Positions 16,870 through 25,267 of a stretch of DNA of 64,000 nt are shown piece after piece; the stretch's first letter is position 1, and every line of letters begins with the position of its first letter. The notes under the pieces are model-generated. The model worked only from the letters and a program-made list of their open reading frames with translations. It was not told where the DNA came from and did not search any database. Position numbers and translations under genes: made by a program. Source of the DNA: Xanthomonas hortorum (GTDB lineage Bacteria > Pseudomonadota > Gammaproteobacteria > Xanthomonadales > Xanthomonadaceae); NCBI RefSeq assembly GCF_002940005.1, contig NZ_MDEF01000001.1; one strand, given 5' to 3'.

Positions 16870-19316
16870 AACCGCATCTGCTCAGGCTTCGGGGCTTCCG
16901 CGGTATCCGCGATGGCCTTGGGCGCGAGGAACTGACCCTCGACCTGGACCGACTCGCCGGCGACGCCGAACTGGTCGCGTTGGCCGGGAGCAACGGCCGC
17001 GGCAAGACCACGATCCTCGACAACCTCCATCCCTACCTGGCAATGCCTTCGCATGTCGCGTCTGCCGGCGCGGGCGGGTTCAGCTACTACGACCACGTCT
17101 ATCTGCCGGAGAGCGAGAAAGAGCTGGTGTGGTCGCAGGGCGCAATGCGCTATCGCTCGCACGTCGTGATCCGCAGCAGCGGCCGCCGCCGCACCGAGGC
17201 GTTCCTGTTCGTCGACGAAGCGGGCACCTGGGTTCCGGTGACGCTGCCCGACGGCGCGGTCGCCGACGGCAAGGTCGAGACCTATGCGCGCTGCGTGGAG
17301 GCCCTGTGCGGGCGCGCCGAGACGTTCTTCGCGTCCGTGTTCGCCGCACAGGGTCAGCGGGCGATCAGCCAGTACCGCAACGCCGAGATCAAGGAATTGC
17401 TCGCCGACCTGCTGGGGCATGAGGAGCTTCGCCAATGGAGCCAGCGTGCCGCCGAGACGGCCCGGCTGTTGAAGGCCGGCCTGTCGGTGCTGCGGCAGCA
17501 GCTGGGCGTGGAGGAGCGGGAGGCTCGCCGGCTGGAGGAAGCGCGGCAACACGTCGCCGATGCCCCCGGCCGCGTCGCACAAGGCCTGGCCCGCTGCGCG
17601 GCGGCGGCCGACGCGCTGCGCGATGCGCAGCAGGCGCAGGCGGTTTGCATGGCCGAACAGCAGCAGTCCGAAGGCGCCCAACGCGAGCGCGAACGTCTGC
17701 AGGCGCAGCGCGCGTCGTTGATCGCGCAGGGACGGGCGGCGATCGCGGCGCTGGATGCGCAGGACCAGCGGGAGTCGGAGCGGCGCCAGGCGCTCCGGCA
17801 GCGGGTCGAGCAGCGGGCGGCCCGGACGCGGGAGCGGCGTGCGCAGCTGCAGCGGCAGATCGACCGGCTGGGCCGCACCGCGCGGGAAGCCCCCGCGGTG
17901 CTGCGCGCCGCCCGGCGCCTGCCGTTGGCCGAGCGCGCGGAGGCATTGCGCGAGGAGGGCGTGGCACGCGCACGCCGAACGCTCCGGGAATGGGAGGAAC
18001 TGCGGCGGGCGCTGACGCGCAACGACGACCGGCGGGCGCAGATCGAGCAGGCGGCAGGGCAGGCCGTATTGAAGGTGGAGGATCTGCAGCGGCGGCTCGG
18101 CTTGACCGCGCAAGTGCCCTGCGCGGGCTCGGATCTGCAGGGGCGCTGCCAACTGCTGGGGGACGCGCACCGTGCCCAGGCGCTGATCCCCGGTGCGCAG
18201 ACGCAGGTTCGCCGGCTCGCGGCGGAGCGCGCGACGTTGGTGGAGGAGCGGGCGTCGCTGGAAGCGCGCCTGGAGCCGCTGGCGCCGGCGGGCGACGCGC
18301 TGGCGTGGGCGGAGCATTGCCGGGACCGCGCGCGGGCACGGGTGCGGCAGCTTGCCGCCAGGGCGGCGCGCCTGGCCGATGTCGAGCAGGCGCGGGCCGC
18401 GCTGCAGGAGGCCGAACGGGCCGCGGCCGAGTTGCGGGAGGAGCCGGCCGGCGAGCGGCCGGATGAGCAGGCCGAGGCTGCGCGGATCGCCGGCGCGCGC
18501 CAGGCGATTGCCGAACAGCGGCGGCAGCAGGCGGCAGAGTATCGCGGCGCTTTGGATCGCGTGGACGATGCGCTGCGGGAGTTGCCGCCGCCGTGGCCGC
18601 AGGAGCGGCGCGAACGATGCGCGGAGGCGTTGGCGCAGGCGCGCGCCCGCGCCGAGGCGGCCCAGCGCGACCACGCGACGGCGGTGCGAGACGCCGAGGC
18701 CTTGCGCGCGCTGGACGCGCAGGCGCGCGCGCAGGGCCTGCGGTCGCGTGCACTGCGCCGCCGCATCGGCCGCGCCGAGGAGGCCCTGGGGGTCTGGAAC
18801 CTGTTCGCGCGGTGCATGGGCAACGACGGCCTGATCGCGCTGGCCATCGACGATGCCGGTCCGGAACTGTCGGGACTGGCGAACGCCCTGTTGCTTGCCT
18901 GCTACGGTCCGCGGTTCACGCTGTCGATCCACACGCTGGTCGCGACCGCGAAGGGCGAGGCCCGCGAGGGCTTCGAGATCGAGGTGCACGATGCCGATTC
19001 CGGGCAGTCCAAGCCGGTGGCCAGGACCAGCGGCGGAGAGCGGGTCTGGATCAACGCGTGCCTGACGCGCGCGATCGCACTGTACTTGGCGCGGCAGGAT
19101 GGGTCCCGCTACGAGACGTTGTTCTCGGACGAGGCCGATGGCGCGTTGGACCCGGAGCGCAAGCGGGCGTGGATGACGATGAAGCGCGAGGTGCTGCGGC
19201 TCGGCGGCTACGGGCGAGAGTTCTTCATCTCGCAAACGCCGGAACTGGCGGCGATGGCCGACGCCGTGATCGATCTGGACGCGCTGGTCGCCGGGGTGGG
19301 CGCGGCTGTTCCGTAA
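16866..19316 (+). CDS. Rad50/SbcC-like ATPase
   Basis: The 816-residue protein has the split ATPase layout of Rad50/SbcC. Walker A is GSNGRGKTT (about 39-47). A long Arg/Glu/Ala-rich coiled coil (about 190-660) is interrupted near its middle by VPCAGSDLQGRC (about 416-428), which may stand in for the CxxC zinc hook but has wider cysteine spacing. The C-terminal half has the signature TSGGERVW (about 720) and Walker B TLFSDEADGALD (about 752). It is shorter than E. coli SbcC (over 1000 residues). With the upstream phosphoesterase it should form a DNA-end nuclease that may act on the element during transfer or on competing DNA. Confidence 0.88.
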   Translation: MKPHLLRLRGFRGIRDGLGREELTLDLDRLAGDAELVALAGSNGRGKTTILDNLHPYLAMPSHVASAGAGGFSYYDHVYLPESEKELVWSQGAMRYRSHVVIRSSGRRRTEAFLFVDEAGTWVPVTLPDGAVADGKVETYARCVEALCGRAETFFASVFAAQGQRAISQYRNAEIKELLADLLGHEELRQWSQRAAETARLLKAGLSVLRQQLGVEEREARRLEEARQHVADAPGRVAQGLARCAAAADALRDAQQAQAVCMAEQQQSEGAQRERERLQAQRASLIAQGRAAIAALDAQDQRESERRQALRQRVEQRAARTRERRAQLQRQIDRLGRTAREAPAVLRAARRLPLAERAEALREEGVARARRTLREWEELRRALTRNDDRRAQIEQAAGQAVLKVEDLQRRLGLTAQVPCAGSDLQGRCQLLGDAHRAQALIPGAQTQVRRLAAERATLVEERASLEARLEPLAPAGDALAWAEHCRDRARARVRQLAARAARLADVEQARAALQEAERAAAELREEPAGERPDEQAEAARIAGARQAIAEQRRQQAAEYRGALDRVDDALRELPPPWPQERRERCAEALAQARARAEAAQRDHATAVRDAEALRALDAQARAQGLRSRALRRRIGRAEEALGVWNLFARCMGNDGLIALAIDDAGPELSGLANALLLACYGPRFTLSIHTLVATAKGEAREGFEIEVHDADSGQSKPVARTSGGERVWINACLTRAIALYLARQDGSRYETLFSDEADGALDPERKRAWMTMKREVLRLGGYGREFFISQTPELAAMADAVIDLDALVAGVGAAVP

Positions 19317-19390
19317 TGTCCGTCACGCGTGCTGCCAACAGAACGCTCGGAAGCGCCGTCGAGACGTGCGAGTGCTTCGCCGGAAAAGTC

Positions 19391-19428
19391 CGATCCAGCC
19401 CCTCTCCGCTCGGAGAAGGGCTGGATCG
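19391..19428. terminator. Inverted repeat between convergent genes
   Basis: CGATCCAGCCC-C-TCTCC with loop gctc pairs with GGAGA-A-GGGCTGGATCG, a 16-bp stem with one mismatch. It sits between the convergent Rad50-like gene and the minus-strand gene ending at 19434. No T-tract is present, so it may be a weak bidirectional terminator or a dispersed repeat. Confidence 0.6.
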
Positions 19429-19433
19429 CGGAC

Positions 19434-20132
19434 TCACTGGAACGCCCGCGGCTCGATGGACAGGCCGCGCATGAAGGCCACGTAGGCGCCGGCCTTGCCG
19501 ATGTCATCGAAGCGGGCGACATCGACGCCCTGGTGCTGCACGCGCCAGGACATGCCTTCTTCGCCGGTCGGCCGGATCAGCAGTTCCGGCGCCAGGTACG
19601 CAGCGTGGCGGTACACGCTGACGCCGCTGTTCCAATCGACGATGTTCAGCACGTTGGCGGTCAGGATCGCGTGACCGCCACTGTCCCCCGGCTGGACGAG
19701 CAACGGCACCTTGAGCCAACCGGTGGATCGGCCGATGGTGCCGACGACGTCGTGTTCGCTCAGCCAGCACATGCCGGTTTGCGGGTTGCCGAGGATCAGG
19801 CGGACCGTCTCTCCGGACCGGCGGTAGTGCTCCAGAATCTTGCGTACGCTCGGGTCGGTATCCGGATCGAAGTAGGTGCGCTGGCCGTAGCGGGAGCGGC
19901 CCCAGGCGGCAATTGCCGCGCAGTACTTGTCGTAGCCGGCCGCCGTGGCGTAGTCGTCCGCACAGAACGCCAGTTCGGGGCGCTTCATGGCGCGCGCGAT
20001 CTGGTTGGCGTGATCACGCGCGTTGTTGTAGCCCAGGCACGAGTAGCCGTCGCCAGCGGGAATGACGTAGCAGTGCTGGTCGGGGTTCAGCCGGATCGCA
20101 GGGTCGGGGCTGGGTGAGGTGGTGTTGGACAT
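19434..20132 (-). CDS. Conserved hypothetical element protein
   Basis: The 232-residue protein starts MSNTTSPSPDPAIRLNPDQH. I chose the ATG at 20132 because GGAGG precedes it; a longer frame starts at 20174. It is rich in aromatic residues with blocks such as GYSCLGYNNARDHANQIARAM and FDPDTDPSVRKILEHYR. No catalytic motif, signal peptide or membrane segment is seen. Family not recognised. It is the last gene of the minus-strand set that begins near radC. Confidence 0.65.
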   Translation of the reverse strand: MSNTTSPSPDPAIRLNPDQHCYVIPAGDGYSCLGYNNARDHANQIARAMKRPELAFCADDYATAAGYDKYCAAIAAWGRSRYGQRTYFDPDTDPSVRKILEHYRRSGETVRLILGNPQTGMCWLSEHDVVGTIGRSTGWLKVPLLVQPGDSGGHAILTANVLNIVDWNSGVSVYRHAAYLAPELLIRPTGEEGMSWRVQHQGVDVARFDDIGKAGAYVAFMRGLSIEPRAFQ

Positions 20133-20216
20133 AGGGAACCTCCGAAAAAAAGGAAAGCGCCGGCCTGGCGGCACGGCGCTTCGGGGGAACAGCAGGAGGG
20201 ATGGGGCGTCTGGCGG

Positions 20217-20528
20217 TCAGGCCGTCATCGAAGGGTGATGGCGCAGCAGATTGCCGCGATGCATGACCTGATCGTCGAAGACGGCGTCGAGGAAGCTCTC
20301 CGGCACCGGAATGGACAGGCCAGCCAGTGCATCGGCGATGCTGTCGATATCCGACCAGTCGTGTCGGGGATCGAGATGACTCGCGAAAAGCACGGACTGG
20401 TCGCAACGGCGGCGGGTATCGGGATCTTCCCAGACCTGCAGGTACAGCGTGCGCAGCGGCCGGTCATACCCGGCCACGACGCATACCGGGGTACTGTCGC
20501 GGTAGCTGCGGACGACGTGCCGGCTCAT
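20217..20528 (-). CDS. Small hypothetical protein in minus-strand accessory operon
   Basis: The 103-residue protein starts MSRHVVRSYRDSTPVCVVAGYDRPLR by position 26 and is strand-rich at the N-terminus. No family recognised. Its ATG overlaps the stop of the upstream 104-residue gene (ATGA), showing translational coupling. Confidence 0.6.
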   Translation of the reverse strand: MSRHVVRSYRDSTPVCVVAGYDRPLRTLYLQVWEDPDTRRRCDQSVLFASHLDPRHDWSDIDSIADALAGLSIPVPESFLDAVFDDQVMHRGNLLRHHPSMTA

Positions 20529-20839
20529 GACCGGAACTCCTCGTCGTCATCGTCGTAGAGAGGCAGGCCATCGACGACTACGGCCTCCTTGTCGAAGTTC
20601 AGCCAGACGATCCGGGCACGAGCCGCCAGGGTGAAGACCCGGGCCAGATCCGGCTCGGCCGGAACGGCGTAGGCCGGCGCGCCGACATAGACCAGTCCGC
20701 CGGCGTCGTGGGGGTAGGCGTTGACCGAGAGCGTGCCCTCGGCCAGCTTTCGGCGGGTGTCCGGGGCCAGGTGACGCAGGGAGATCGCGGCCAGCGGTTC
20801 GCCCAGCTGCGACAGGCTTTCGGCAGGGACGTCACGCAT
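20525..20839 (-). CDS. Small acidic hypothetical protein
   Basis: The 104-residue protein ends in a very acidic tail (LYDDDDEEFRS). Motifs such as ARIVWLNFDKEAVVVDGLPLY suggest a compact alpha/beta fold; family not recognised. It overlaps the 46-residue gene upstream by eight bases and the 103-residue gene downstream by four, so the three are one coupled unit. Confidence 0.6.
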   Translation of the reverse strand: MRDVPAESLSQLGEPLAAISLRHLAPDTRRKLAEGTLSVNAYPHDAGGLVYVGAPAYAVPAEPDLARVFTLAARARIVWLNFDKEAVVVDGLPLYDDDDEEFRS

Positions 20840-20972
20840 CGGTATCGTCTCCTCCCGCTTCTCCCGGAAACTGCATGCCGCGGCGGTCGCATCCTAGACG
20901 CATTTGGGCGCCGTGGGCATTCGGCGATGCACCATTTCCGAAAAGCTCGGTGTAAGGGCTGAAAAATGACAT
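20832..20972 (-). CDS. 46-residue small protein
   Basis: This short gene starts MSFFSPYTELFGNG and has a strong ribosome site, AAGGAG 8 bases before the ATG at 20972. It is preceded by a leader hairpin at 21001-21030 and overlaps the next gene by eight bases. That context argues it is real despite its size. The sequence has no family I recognise. Confidence 0.55.
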   Translation of the reverse strand: MSFFSPYTELFGNGASPNAHGAQMRLGCDRRGMQFPGEAGGDDTDA

Positions 20973-21000
20973 TGCTATCGCTCCTTCCAGGGTTGAGGAA

Positions 21001-21030
21001 GGGCACATGCCCCACGGGGCGATATGCCCC
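21001..21030 (-). promoter_or_regulatory. GC-rich leader hairpin upstream of 46-residue gene
   Basis: On the minus strand GGGGCATAT and ATGTGCCC flank the inner stretch cgccccgtggggc. It lies about 28 bases upstream of the start codon at 20972. Confidence 0.5.
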
Positions 21031-21066
21031 GGTGGGGAAAAGGCAGGCGTTTCGCGCCGGTTGGCT

Positions 21067-21279
21067 TCAACCGGGCGGCGTCCCGGCGTCGCGGGGCGGT
21101 GCCTCGCGGTCAGGATCGCCGCGCACGGGCGTCGCCGGGGTGGGCACATCCCGCCAGGCGCGCGGGGGGTGACCGTAGGTCGGGCCGCAGCGACGGCAGC
21201 GCATCCACTGGGTGCTTCCAAGGCTGCCCAGCGGGTCGCCTGGGCCGGAACAGGCCGGGCAGCATGAAGGGCGTGGCAT
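21067..21279 (-). CDS. Small zinc-ribbon-like protein
   Basis: The 70-residue protein has two cysteine pairs, CCPAC at residues 6-10 and CRRC at 28-31, like a small zinc ribbon, then a Pro/Arg-rich tail. AAGGAG lies 7 bases upstream of the ATG at 21279 and a strong leader hairpin (21311-21339) precedes it. Base composition allows other frames here, so the call rests on the ribosome site and the leader. Confidence 0.5.
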   Translation of the reverse strand: MPRPSCCPACSGPGDPLGSLGSTQWMRCRRCGPTYGHPPRAWRDVPTPATPVRGDPDREAPPRDAGTPPG

Positions 21280-21310
21280 GTCGATGCTCCTTCCGCAGGT
21301 AGTGGGGAAA

Positions 21311-21339
21311 GGGGCACGCTCCCGCGGGATGCGTGCCCC
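21311..21339 (-). promoter_or_regulatory. GC-rich leader hairpin upstream of zinc-ribbon-like gene
   Basis: Perfect 9-bp stem GGGGCACGC/GCGTGCCCC with an 11-base inner loop (atcccgcggga on the minus strand), 31 bases upstream of the start codon. Confidence 0.6.
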
Positions 21340-21372
21340 GACGGGATGACGACGACAGCGGTCGCCGGCCGA

Positions 21373-21906
21373 CTACAGCCAGCCCTTGCTGGCGATGGAG
21401 ACGATCTCGTCGCCGGAGAGGACGAAATGGTCCACCAGCCGCAGATCGACCGTGCGCAATGCGGTCTTCACCGCATGCGTGACCGCCCGATCGTCGATGC
21501 TGGGTTCGGCGTCGCCGACGGGATGGTTGTGGGCGATGCAGACGGCCACGGCGTTGTGCCGGAGCGCCTGCTTGACGATCTCGCGCGGATAGATGTGCGC
21601 GGCATCGACCGTTCCCCGGAACAGCTCTTCGGCGCAGATCAGCCGCAGCTGCGTATCCAGGAACAAGGCGATGAAGATCTCGCGCTCCTGGCCCAGGTAG
21701 TACAACTTCAACCATTCGCGGATCGCGTCGGGCGACTCCATCGAGGGGCCGGCGCCGATGCGGCTGGCCAGGTCGCGCAGAAACAGTTCGCGGGCCACCT
21801 CCAGGCGTTGGGCCAGGAGCGATTGGCGGTCGTTGTCGTTCGGACCGCGCGGGGCGAGCAGTTGATCCACCAGTTCTTGGCGCGGGACGTGCGTGTAGGG
21901 CGTCAT
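21373..21906 (-). CDS. radC: RadC-like JAB-domain protein
   Basis: The 177-residue protein is a RadC/JAB-domain (MPN+) protein of the kind carried by ICEs and plasmids. The metal site is visible: HNHPVGDAEPSIDD near residues 125-138, with the upstream FRGTVDAAHIYPREIVKQAL block typical of RadC. The N-terminal helix-hairpin-helix of chromosomal RadC is absent or reduced. I chose the ATG at 21906 (MTPYTHVP), which follows CTGGAG. A radC-type RNA lies just upstream at 21990-22044. RadC function is unsettled; on mobile elements a role in DNA processing is assumed. Confidence 0.9.
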   Translation of the reverse strand: MTPYTHVPRQELVDQLLAPRGPNDNDRQSLLAQRLEVARELFLRDLASRIGAGPSMESPDAIREWLKLYYLGQEREIFIALFLDTQLRLICAEELFRGTVDAAHIYPREIVKQALRHNAVAVCIAHNHPVGDAEPSIDDRAVTHAVKTALRTVDLRLVDHFVLSGDEIVSIASKGWL

Positions 21907-21939
21907 AGGCGTTCTCCAGGAAAATGGGAACGCAGCTCG

Positions 21940-21961
21940 CACGGGAGCGGGCGCTCCCGTG
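21940..21961 (-). promoter_or_regulatory. Leader hairpin upstream of radC
   Basis: Perfect 9-bp stem CACGGGAGC/GCTCCCGTG with a 4-base loop, 33 bases upstream of the radC start. Confidence 0.6.
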
Positions 21962-21989
21962 TGGTGTCGCATGCACGACATTCGGGGTG

Positions 21990-22044
21990 GGCGGGTATCG
22001 ACCGCGACGCCGGCATCGCCGGGTGCGTGCTCGATGAGGAGCAC
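21990..22044 (-). ncRNA. radC-motif-like RNA, copy 2 (upstream of radC)
   Basis: On the minus strand: hairpin GTGCTCctcatcGAGCAC, hairpin CCGGCgatGCCGG, then the tail beginning CGTCGCGGTCG and ending ACCCGCC. It lies 84 bases upstream of the radC start, the position for which the known RNA motif is named. Stem sequences differ from copies 1 and 3 but still pair. Confidence 0.75.
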
Positions 22045-22291
22045 TCTGGAAACGCCTTCAGTTTGGAATCCGGCGACCGGCCGGACAAGAAGTCGCGGCA
22101 GGTCGCCACGCGAACCCCCGATGGAACGGGCCTGGATGCGGATGGCGGATCCGTTGCGACATCCGCGCAGTTCGCGAACTCCGGGTGGTCGAGAATGGGG
22201 TGCCGGCGTGGGCTTTCAGCCACAGTGTCACCGTACTGTCACCGCACTCACGACTGGCTGTGATCTGCACGAGTTGCGTGTCGGCTGTTGA

Positions 22292-22573
22292 ATGCTGCCC
22301 GGTGCCCGCGCGATGATCGCCCCGGCTGAACGCAGGGCGTGGGTGATGATCCGTCTCGGACAGAAGATCCGGCTGACGCGACGCGAAGTGGATCGCTTCG
22401 TGCAGATCACCGACATCGCGCCCGAGTCGGTCCGCACGCTCGAGGAACTGGGCGGCTATGTCGAGCGGTGCAAGCGCCACTACTGGGGCGAGTCGGACGA
22501 CACCCGGTTCTTGCACTGGCTGCTCGAACGCGAGTACCAGCGATGTGTCGAGATGCAAAGGCCATCGAACTGA
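22292..22573 (+). CDS. Small hypothetical protein
   Basis: The 93-residue protein is helical and charged, with FVQITDIAPESVRTLEELGGYVERC in its middle. An internal ATG giving MIRLGQKIRLTRREVD is an equally good start. No family recognised. It is transcribed away from radC, and a strong hairpin follows at 22612. Confidence 0.5.
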   Translation: MLPGARAMIAPAERRAWVMIRLGQKIRLTRREVDRFVQITDIAPESVRTLEELGGYVERCKRHYWGESDDTRFLHWLLEREYQRCVEMQRPSN

Positions 22574-22611
22574 CTCCGGCGAAGGAGCCGCTGGCACGGG
22601 AGAGTGGGAAA

Positions 22612-22638
22612 GCCGGCGGGGCCTGAGGCCCCGCCGGC
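22612..22638. terminator. Hairpin between convergent genes
   Basis: Perfect 12-bp stem GCCGGCGGGGCC/GGCCCCGCCGGC with loop TGA. It lies between the plus-strand gene ending at 22573 and the minus-strand gene ending at 22676. There is no T-tract. Confidence 0.65.
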
Positions 22639-22675
22639 GGGTCAGCGGGTCAGCTTCGCTTGTGCCGGCGCGCTG

Positions 22676-23476
22676 TCAGTGAAGCGTGCGCTTGCGCGCG
22701 CGCCCGACGATGGATATCTGGATGCGACGCCAGTGGCCATCGTCGATCAGGTCGGCGAGTGTGGTCCCCAACGTGGTGAAGTCGACCAGCTCGACACGCT
22801 TGAGGACGGTGTCATCGCGCCTGAGGTCGACGGCATACAGGTCCAGGGCGCGGTCGTAGACGATCGCGACGCGGCCGCGGAACTTCGCGGTATCGACGTC
22901 GAAGGCGATTTCCGGCGGCGTGTCGACGATGGCCTCGGGCTCCGGATCGACACAGGTGAACGCGGTGGCGCCGGCGTCCACCAGCAGGTGCACGATTTTC
23001 CGGAGTCCGTCCGGCGCGATCATCTGTTCGATCTGCTCGATGAGGTCGGCCAGTTGGAAGCAGCGCGACGCGGGCAGTGGCAGCCTGACGTCGCGTCCGC
23101 CCACTGCGACGGTACAGACGGTGTAGCGGTGGCCCTCGTGCGTTTGGTGGGTCTCTTCGACGGCGGCATCGATCCGTGAGCCGTCGAAGTCCCTGCGCGC
23201 GTACGGGACGACGTCGACCTTCGTACCGGCCTCGGGATCCAGCGTCGCCATCTCCCGGTCCACGGCCGCGAACGCCACGCGACTGGTCTTGATGATCAGT
23301 GCATCGTCGGTCTTGTCGATGACGGTCCCTTGAAACGGGCGGGGATCGACCGGCATGCCGAACGATGAGAAATGCGGCTGGTCGTCGTAGACGCGGTAAT
23401 AGTAGTTGCGGGCGTTGCGCGGCAGATGACCGGCAACCAGGGAGGGCATGAGCTTGCGAAGTCTTGCACGATCCAT
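22676..23476 (-). CDS. Conserved hypothetical element protein
   Basis: The 266-residue protein starts MDRARLRKLMPSLVAGHLPR at 23476, preceded by AAGGAG. It alternates strands and helices with several acidic stretches, for example FDVDTAKFRGRVAIVYDRAL. No catalytic motif, signal or membrane segment is seen. I do not recognise the family. A hairpin leader precedes it and it shares orientation with the next three upstream genes. Confidence 0.6.
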   Translation of the reverse strand: MDRARLRKLMPSLVAGHLPRNARNYYYRVYDDQPHFSSFGMPVDPRPFQGTVIDKTDDALIIKTSRVAFAAVDREMATLDPEAGTKVDVVPYARRDFDGSRIDAAVEETHQTHEGHRYTVCTVAVGGRDVRLPLPASRCFQLADLIEQIEQMIAPDGLRKIVHLLVDAGATAFTCVDPEPEAIVDTPPEIAFDVDTAKFRGRVAIVYDRALDLYAVDLRRDDTVLKRVELVDFTTLGTTLADLIDDGHWRRIQISIVGRARKRTLH

Positions 23477-23502
23477 GATGGCTCCTTGCAGAAAGGCAGG
23501 AG

Positions 23503-23530
23503 CCACCACAGGGGCGGCCCCTGCGGGTGG
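23503..23530 (-). promoter_or_regulatory. GC-rich leader hairpin
   Basis: CCACC and CAGGGG pair with CCCCTG and GGTGG around loop ccg (minus strand), 26 bases upstream of the start at 23476. Confidence 0.5.
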
Positions 23531-23654
23531 GTGAGATCGAAGGTGACGTGGCGTGCGTGCGGGTGCGTGTCGCCTGTTGGGCTATGTCCGGATCGAGCGG
23601 TGCGCTGCCCGGACAGGTCGGCTCAGCGGGCGGTCGATTCGCCGCACGCGACGA

Positions 23655-24122
23655 TCAGCAGATGCTGAAACCGCCACTGTCACGAAGGAACGCTTCGAAC
23701 TCGCGTACGTTCTCGGCCGAGAACGGGTAGTGCGTGGCGAAGTTCGGGACCTTGCCCGTCCCGTTGCAGCCGTTGCACAGCCGCGGGCCGGGCCCGGTCT
23801 GGGGCGGCTCGGCGCGGTGGCCGCTGGCATCGCAGATGGTGCACGGCTCCAGCGGGAGGGCATCCAGCGTCTCCTGGTAGCGTTTGGCGTATCGCCCGGT
23901 CGCGCCGGAAGCCAGTGCCGCAGCCAGGCGATCGGCCAGCGCTACCGCCTCCTCCCCGTCGAGCCCCCAGCCGTCATTGGAATGACCGAGGTTGTCGTCG
24001 GGGATGAGATCGGGCGCCATTTCCTCGCAGTACCGCCAGAGCGGATGCCACCACCAGACGTTGTTTCTGAAGTAGGTTCCGCGCTCGGATACCGGGGCCT
24101 TGCCGTATACGTCCATACCCAT
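23655..24122 (-). CDS. Conserved element protein with DnaJ-like zinc-binding cysteines
   Basis: The 155-residue protein starts MGMDVYGKAPVSERGTYFRN, a start shared by a widespread plasmid/ICE family of unknown function. Its C-terminal half has two CxxC pairs spaced like a DnaJ zinc finger: CTICDASG (about 96-103) and CNGCNGTG (about 119-126). The N-terminal WWWHPLWRYC block is another family mark. The longer upstream reading is discarded because AGGAGACACGAAC precedes this ATG. Function unknown. Confidence 0.7.
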   Translation of the reverse strand: MGMDVYGKAPVSERGTYFRNNVWWWHPLWRYCEEMAPDLIPDDNLGHSNDGWGLDGEEAVALADRLAAALASGATGRYAKRYQETLDALPLEPCTICDASGHRAEPPQTGPGPRLCNGCNGTGKVPNFATHYPFSAENVREFEAFLRDSGGFSIC

Positions 24123-24419
24123 GTTCGTGTCTCCTGGGTGAGTGGAGCATCCCTGTGGAGGACGAACTGGATTGGGTGTCTCTCGGCGAAGGATGCTCCG
24201 GTTGGGAACAGGGGCATCCAGCCGGCGAGGCACGAATGCCCCGCCATTGGAACAACCGTTCCGAACCTGCCGCGACTGCGACAGGCGGCAGCAGCGCCAC
24301 GGGGCGCCGGAACGAACTGCCAATGCGATTTCGAACTTGCCGCGTGCGCGGACGCTCGATCTGGTTGCAGCGACCCGGATACCGGGCCAACCCACGACAC
24401 TGGCCGCGATTCGGCGCGA

Positions 24420-25127
24420 TCAGCTGCGGCCGATTTCGCTGGCCTCGGTCTGCACCTCGCCCAGTGGCGTCAGCGCGCACCGCAGCTTCTGCACCAGCGC
24501 CTGGCGCGCGGTGCGATTCCGGATGCTCAACAGCAACCGTTCGATGCGACGGTGAAGCAGTTGGTGCGCCTGGTGCAGATCGTCCCGCGCCAGTGCCAGG
24601 CGCAGGCTATCGCCAAGGTCGATGGTCGACGCGGATGCCTCTGTCAGCACGACTTCGCGGCTGATGTAGACGGCTTCCCCGCCGAACGCGGGTACGGAGC
24701 GCTCCTGGCGGCTCCACGCGCCTTCCTCGCTGATCGCCTGCAGGCCGTGGCCGTCGTCGAAGCGGATCGCGATTGCGAACAAGACATGAAGGTCGGCGGT
24801 GTTCTCGAAGTCGTGGCGCTCGAGATAGAGCCGCATGTCCGGATCGTCGGCGGCGCCAAAGTGCTGCGCGAGCATCTCCAGCAATGCGCGTGTCGAAGGG
24901 TGGGTGTCGGCGGAGAATGGCAGCCCCAACTGCTCGGCCAGCTCGACCAGGCCCGGATGGATGTCCATCCAGGGCGCGCCGCACCCCTCATGGAGGCGAC
25001 CGAACCAGGCGTGGCCGGGGCGGGGCGTGTCCTCCATGAGATCCAGTTTCCCGAACAAGGCCCGGATGACCGGAGTCACCTTGTCCAGGATCAGCACGCC
25101 GGTAGCGTTGAGAGAGCAGGTGTTCAT
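24420..25127 (-). CDS. Hypothetical element protein
   Basis: The 235-residue protein starts MNTCSLNATGVLILDKVTPV, preceded by AGGAG. It is rich in Leu, His and acidic residues with a helical C-terminal third (DLHQAHQLLHRRIERLLLSI). No known domain, signal or membrane segment is seen. It is one of four minus-strand genes between 22676 and 25717. Confidence 0.6.
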   Translation of the reverse strand: MNTCSLNATGVLILDKVTPVIRALFGKLDLMEDTPRPGHAWFGRLHEGCGAPWMDIHPGLVELAEQLGLPFSADTHPSTRALLEMLAQHFGAADDPDMRLYLERHDFENTADLHVLFAIAIRFDDGHGLQAISEEGAWSRQERSVPAFGGEAVYISREVVLTEASASTIDLGDSLRLALARDDLHQAHQLLHRRIERLLLSIRNRTARQALVQKLRCALTPLGEVQTEASEIGRS

Positions 25128-25267
25128 GATGGGCTCCTGAACTGCGTCGCCACGGAGCCCGCCCGGCGGACGAGGTGTCCGCAGGACGATGGGGGGGTAG
25201 AAGGGGCGAACGCATCACGCACCACCGGATGTTGGCTTGGGGTGCGTGAGCGTTCTCTTTGCCGGCC

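Noticed and set aside
16749..19235. Very long open frame antisense to the Rad50-like gene
   Set aside because: It mirrors the codon pattern of a high-GC gene, its sequence is low-complexity Arg/Leu/Gln, and the plus strand has clear ATPase motifs.
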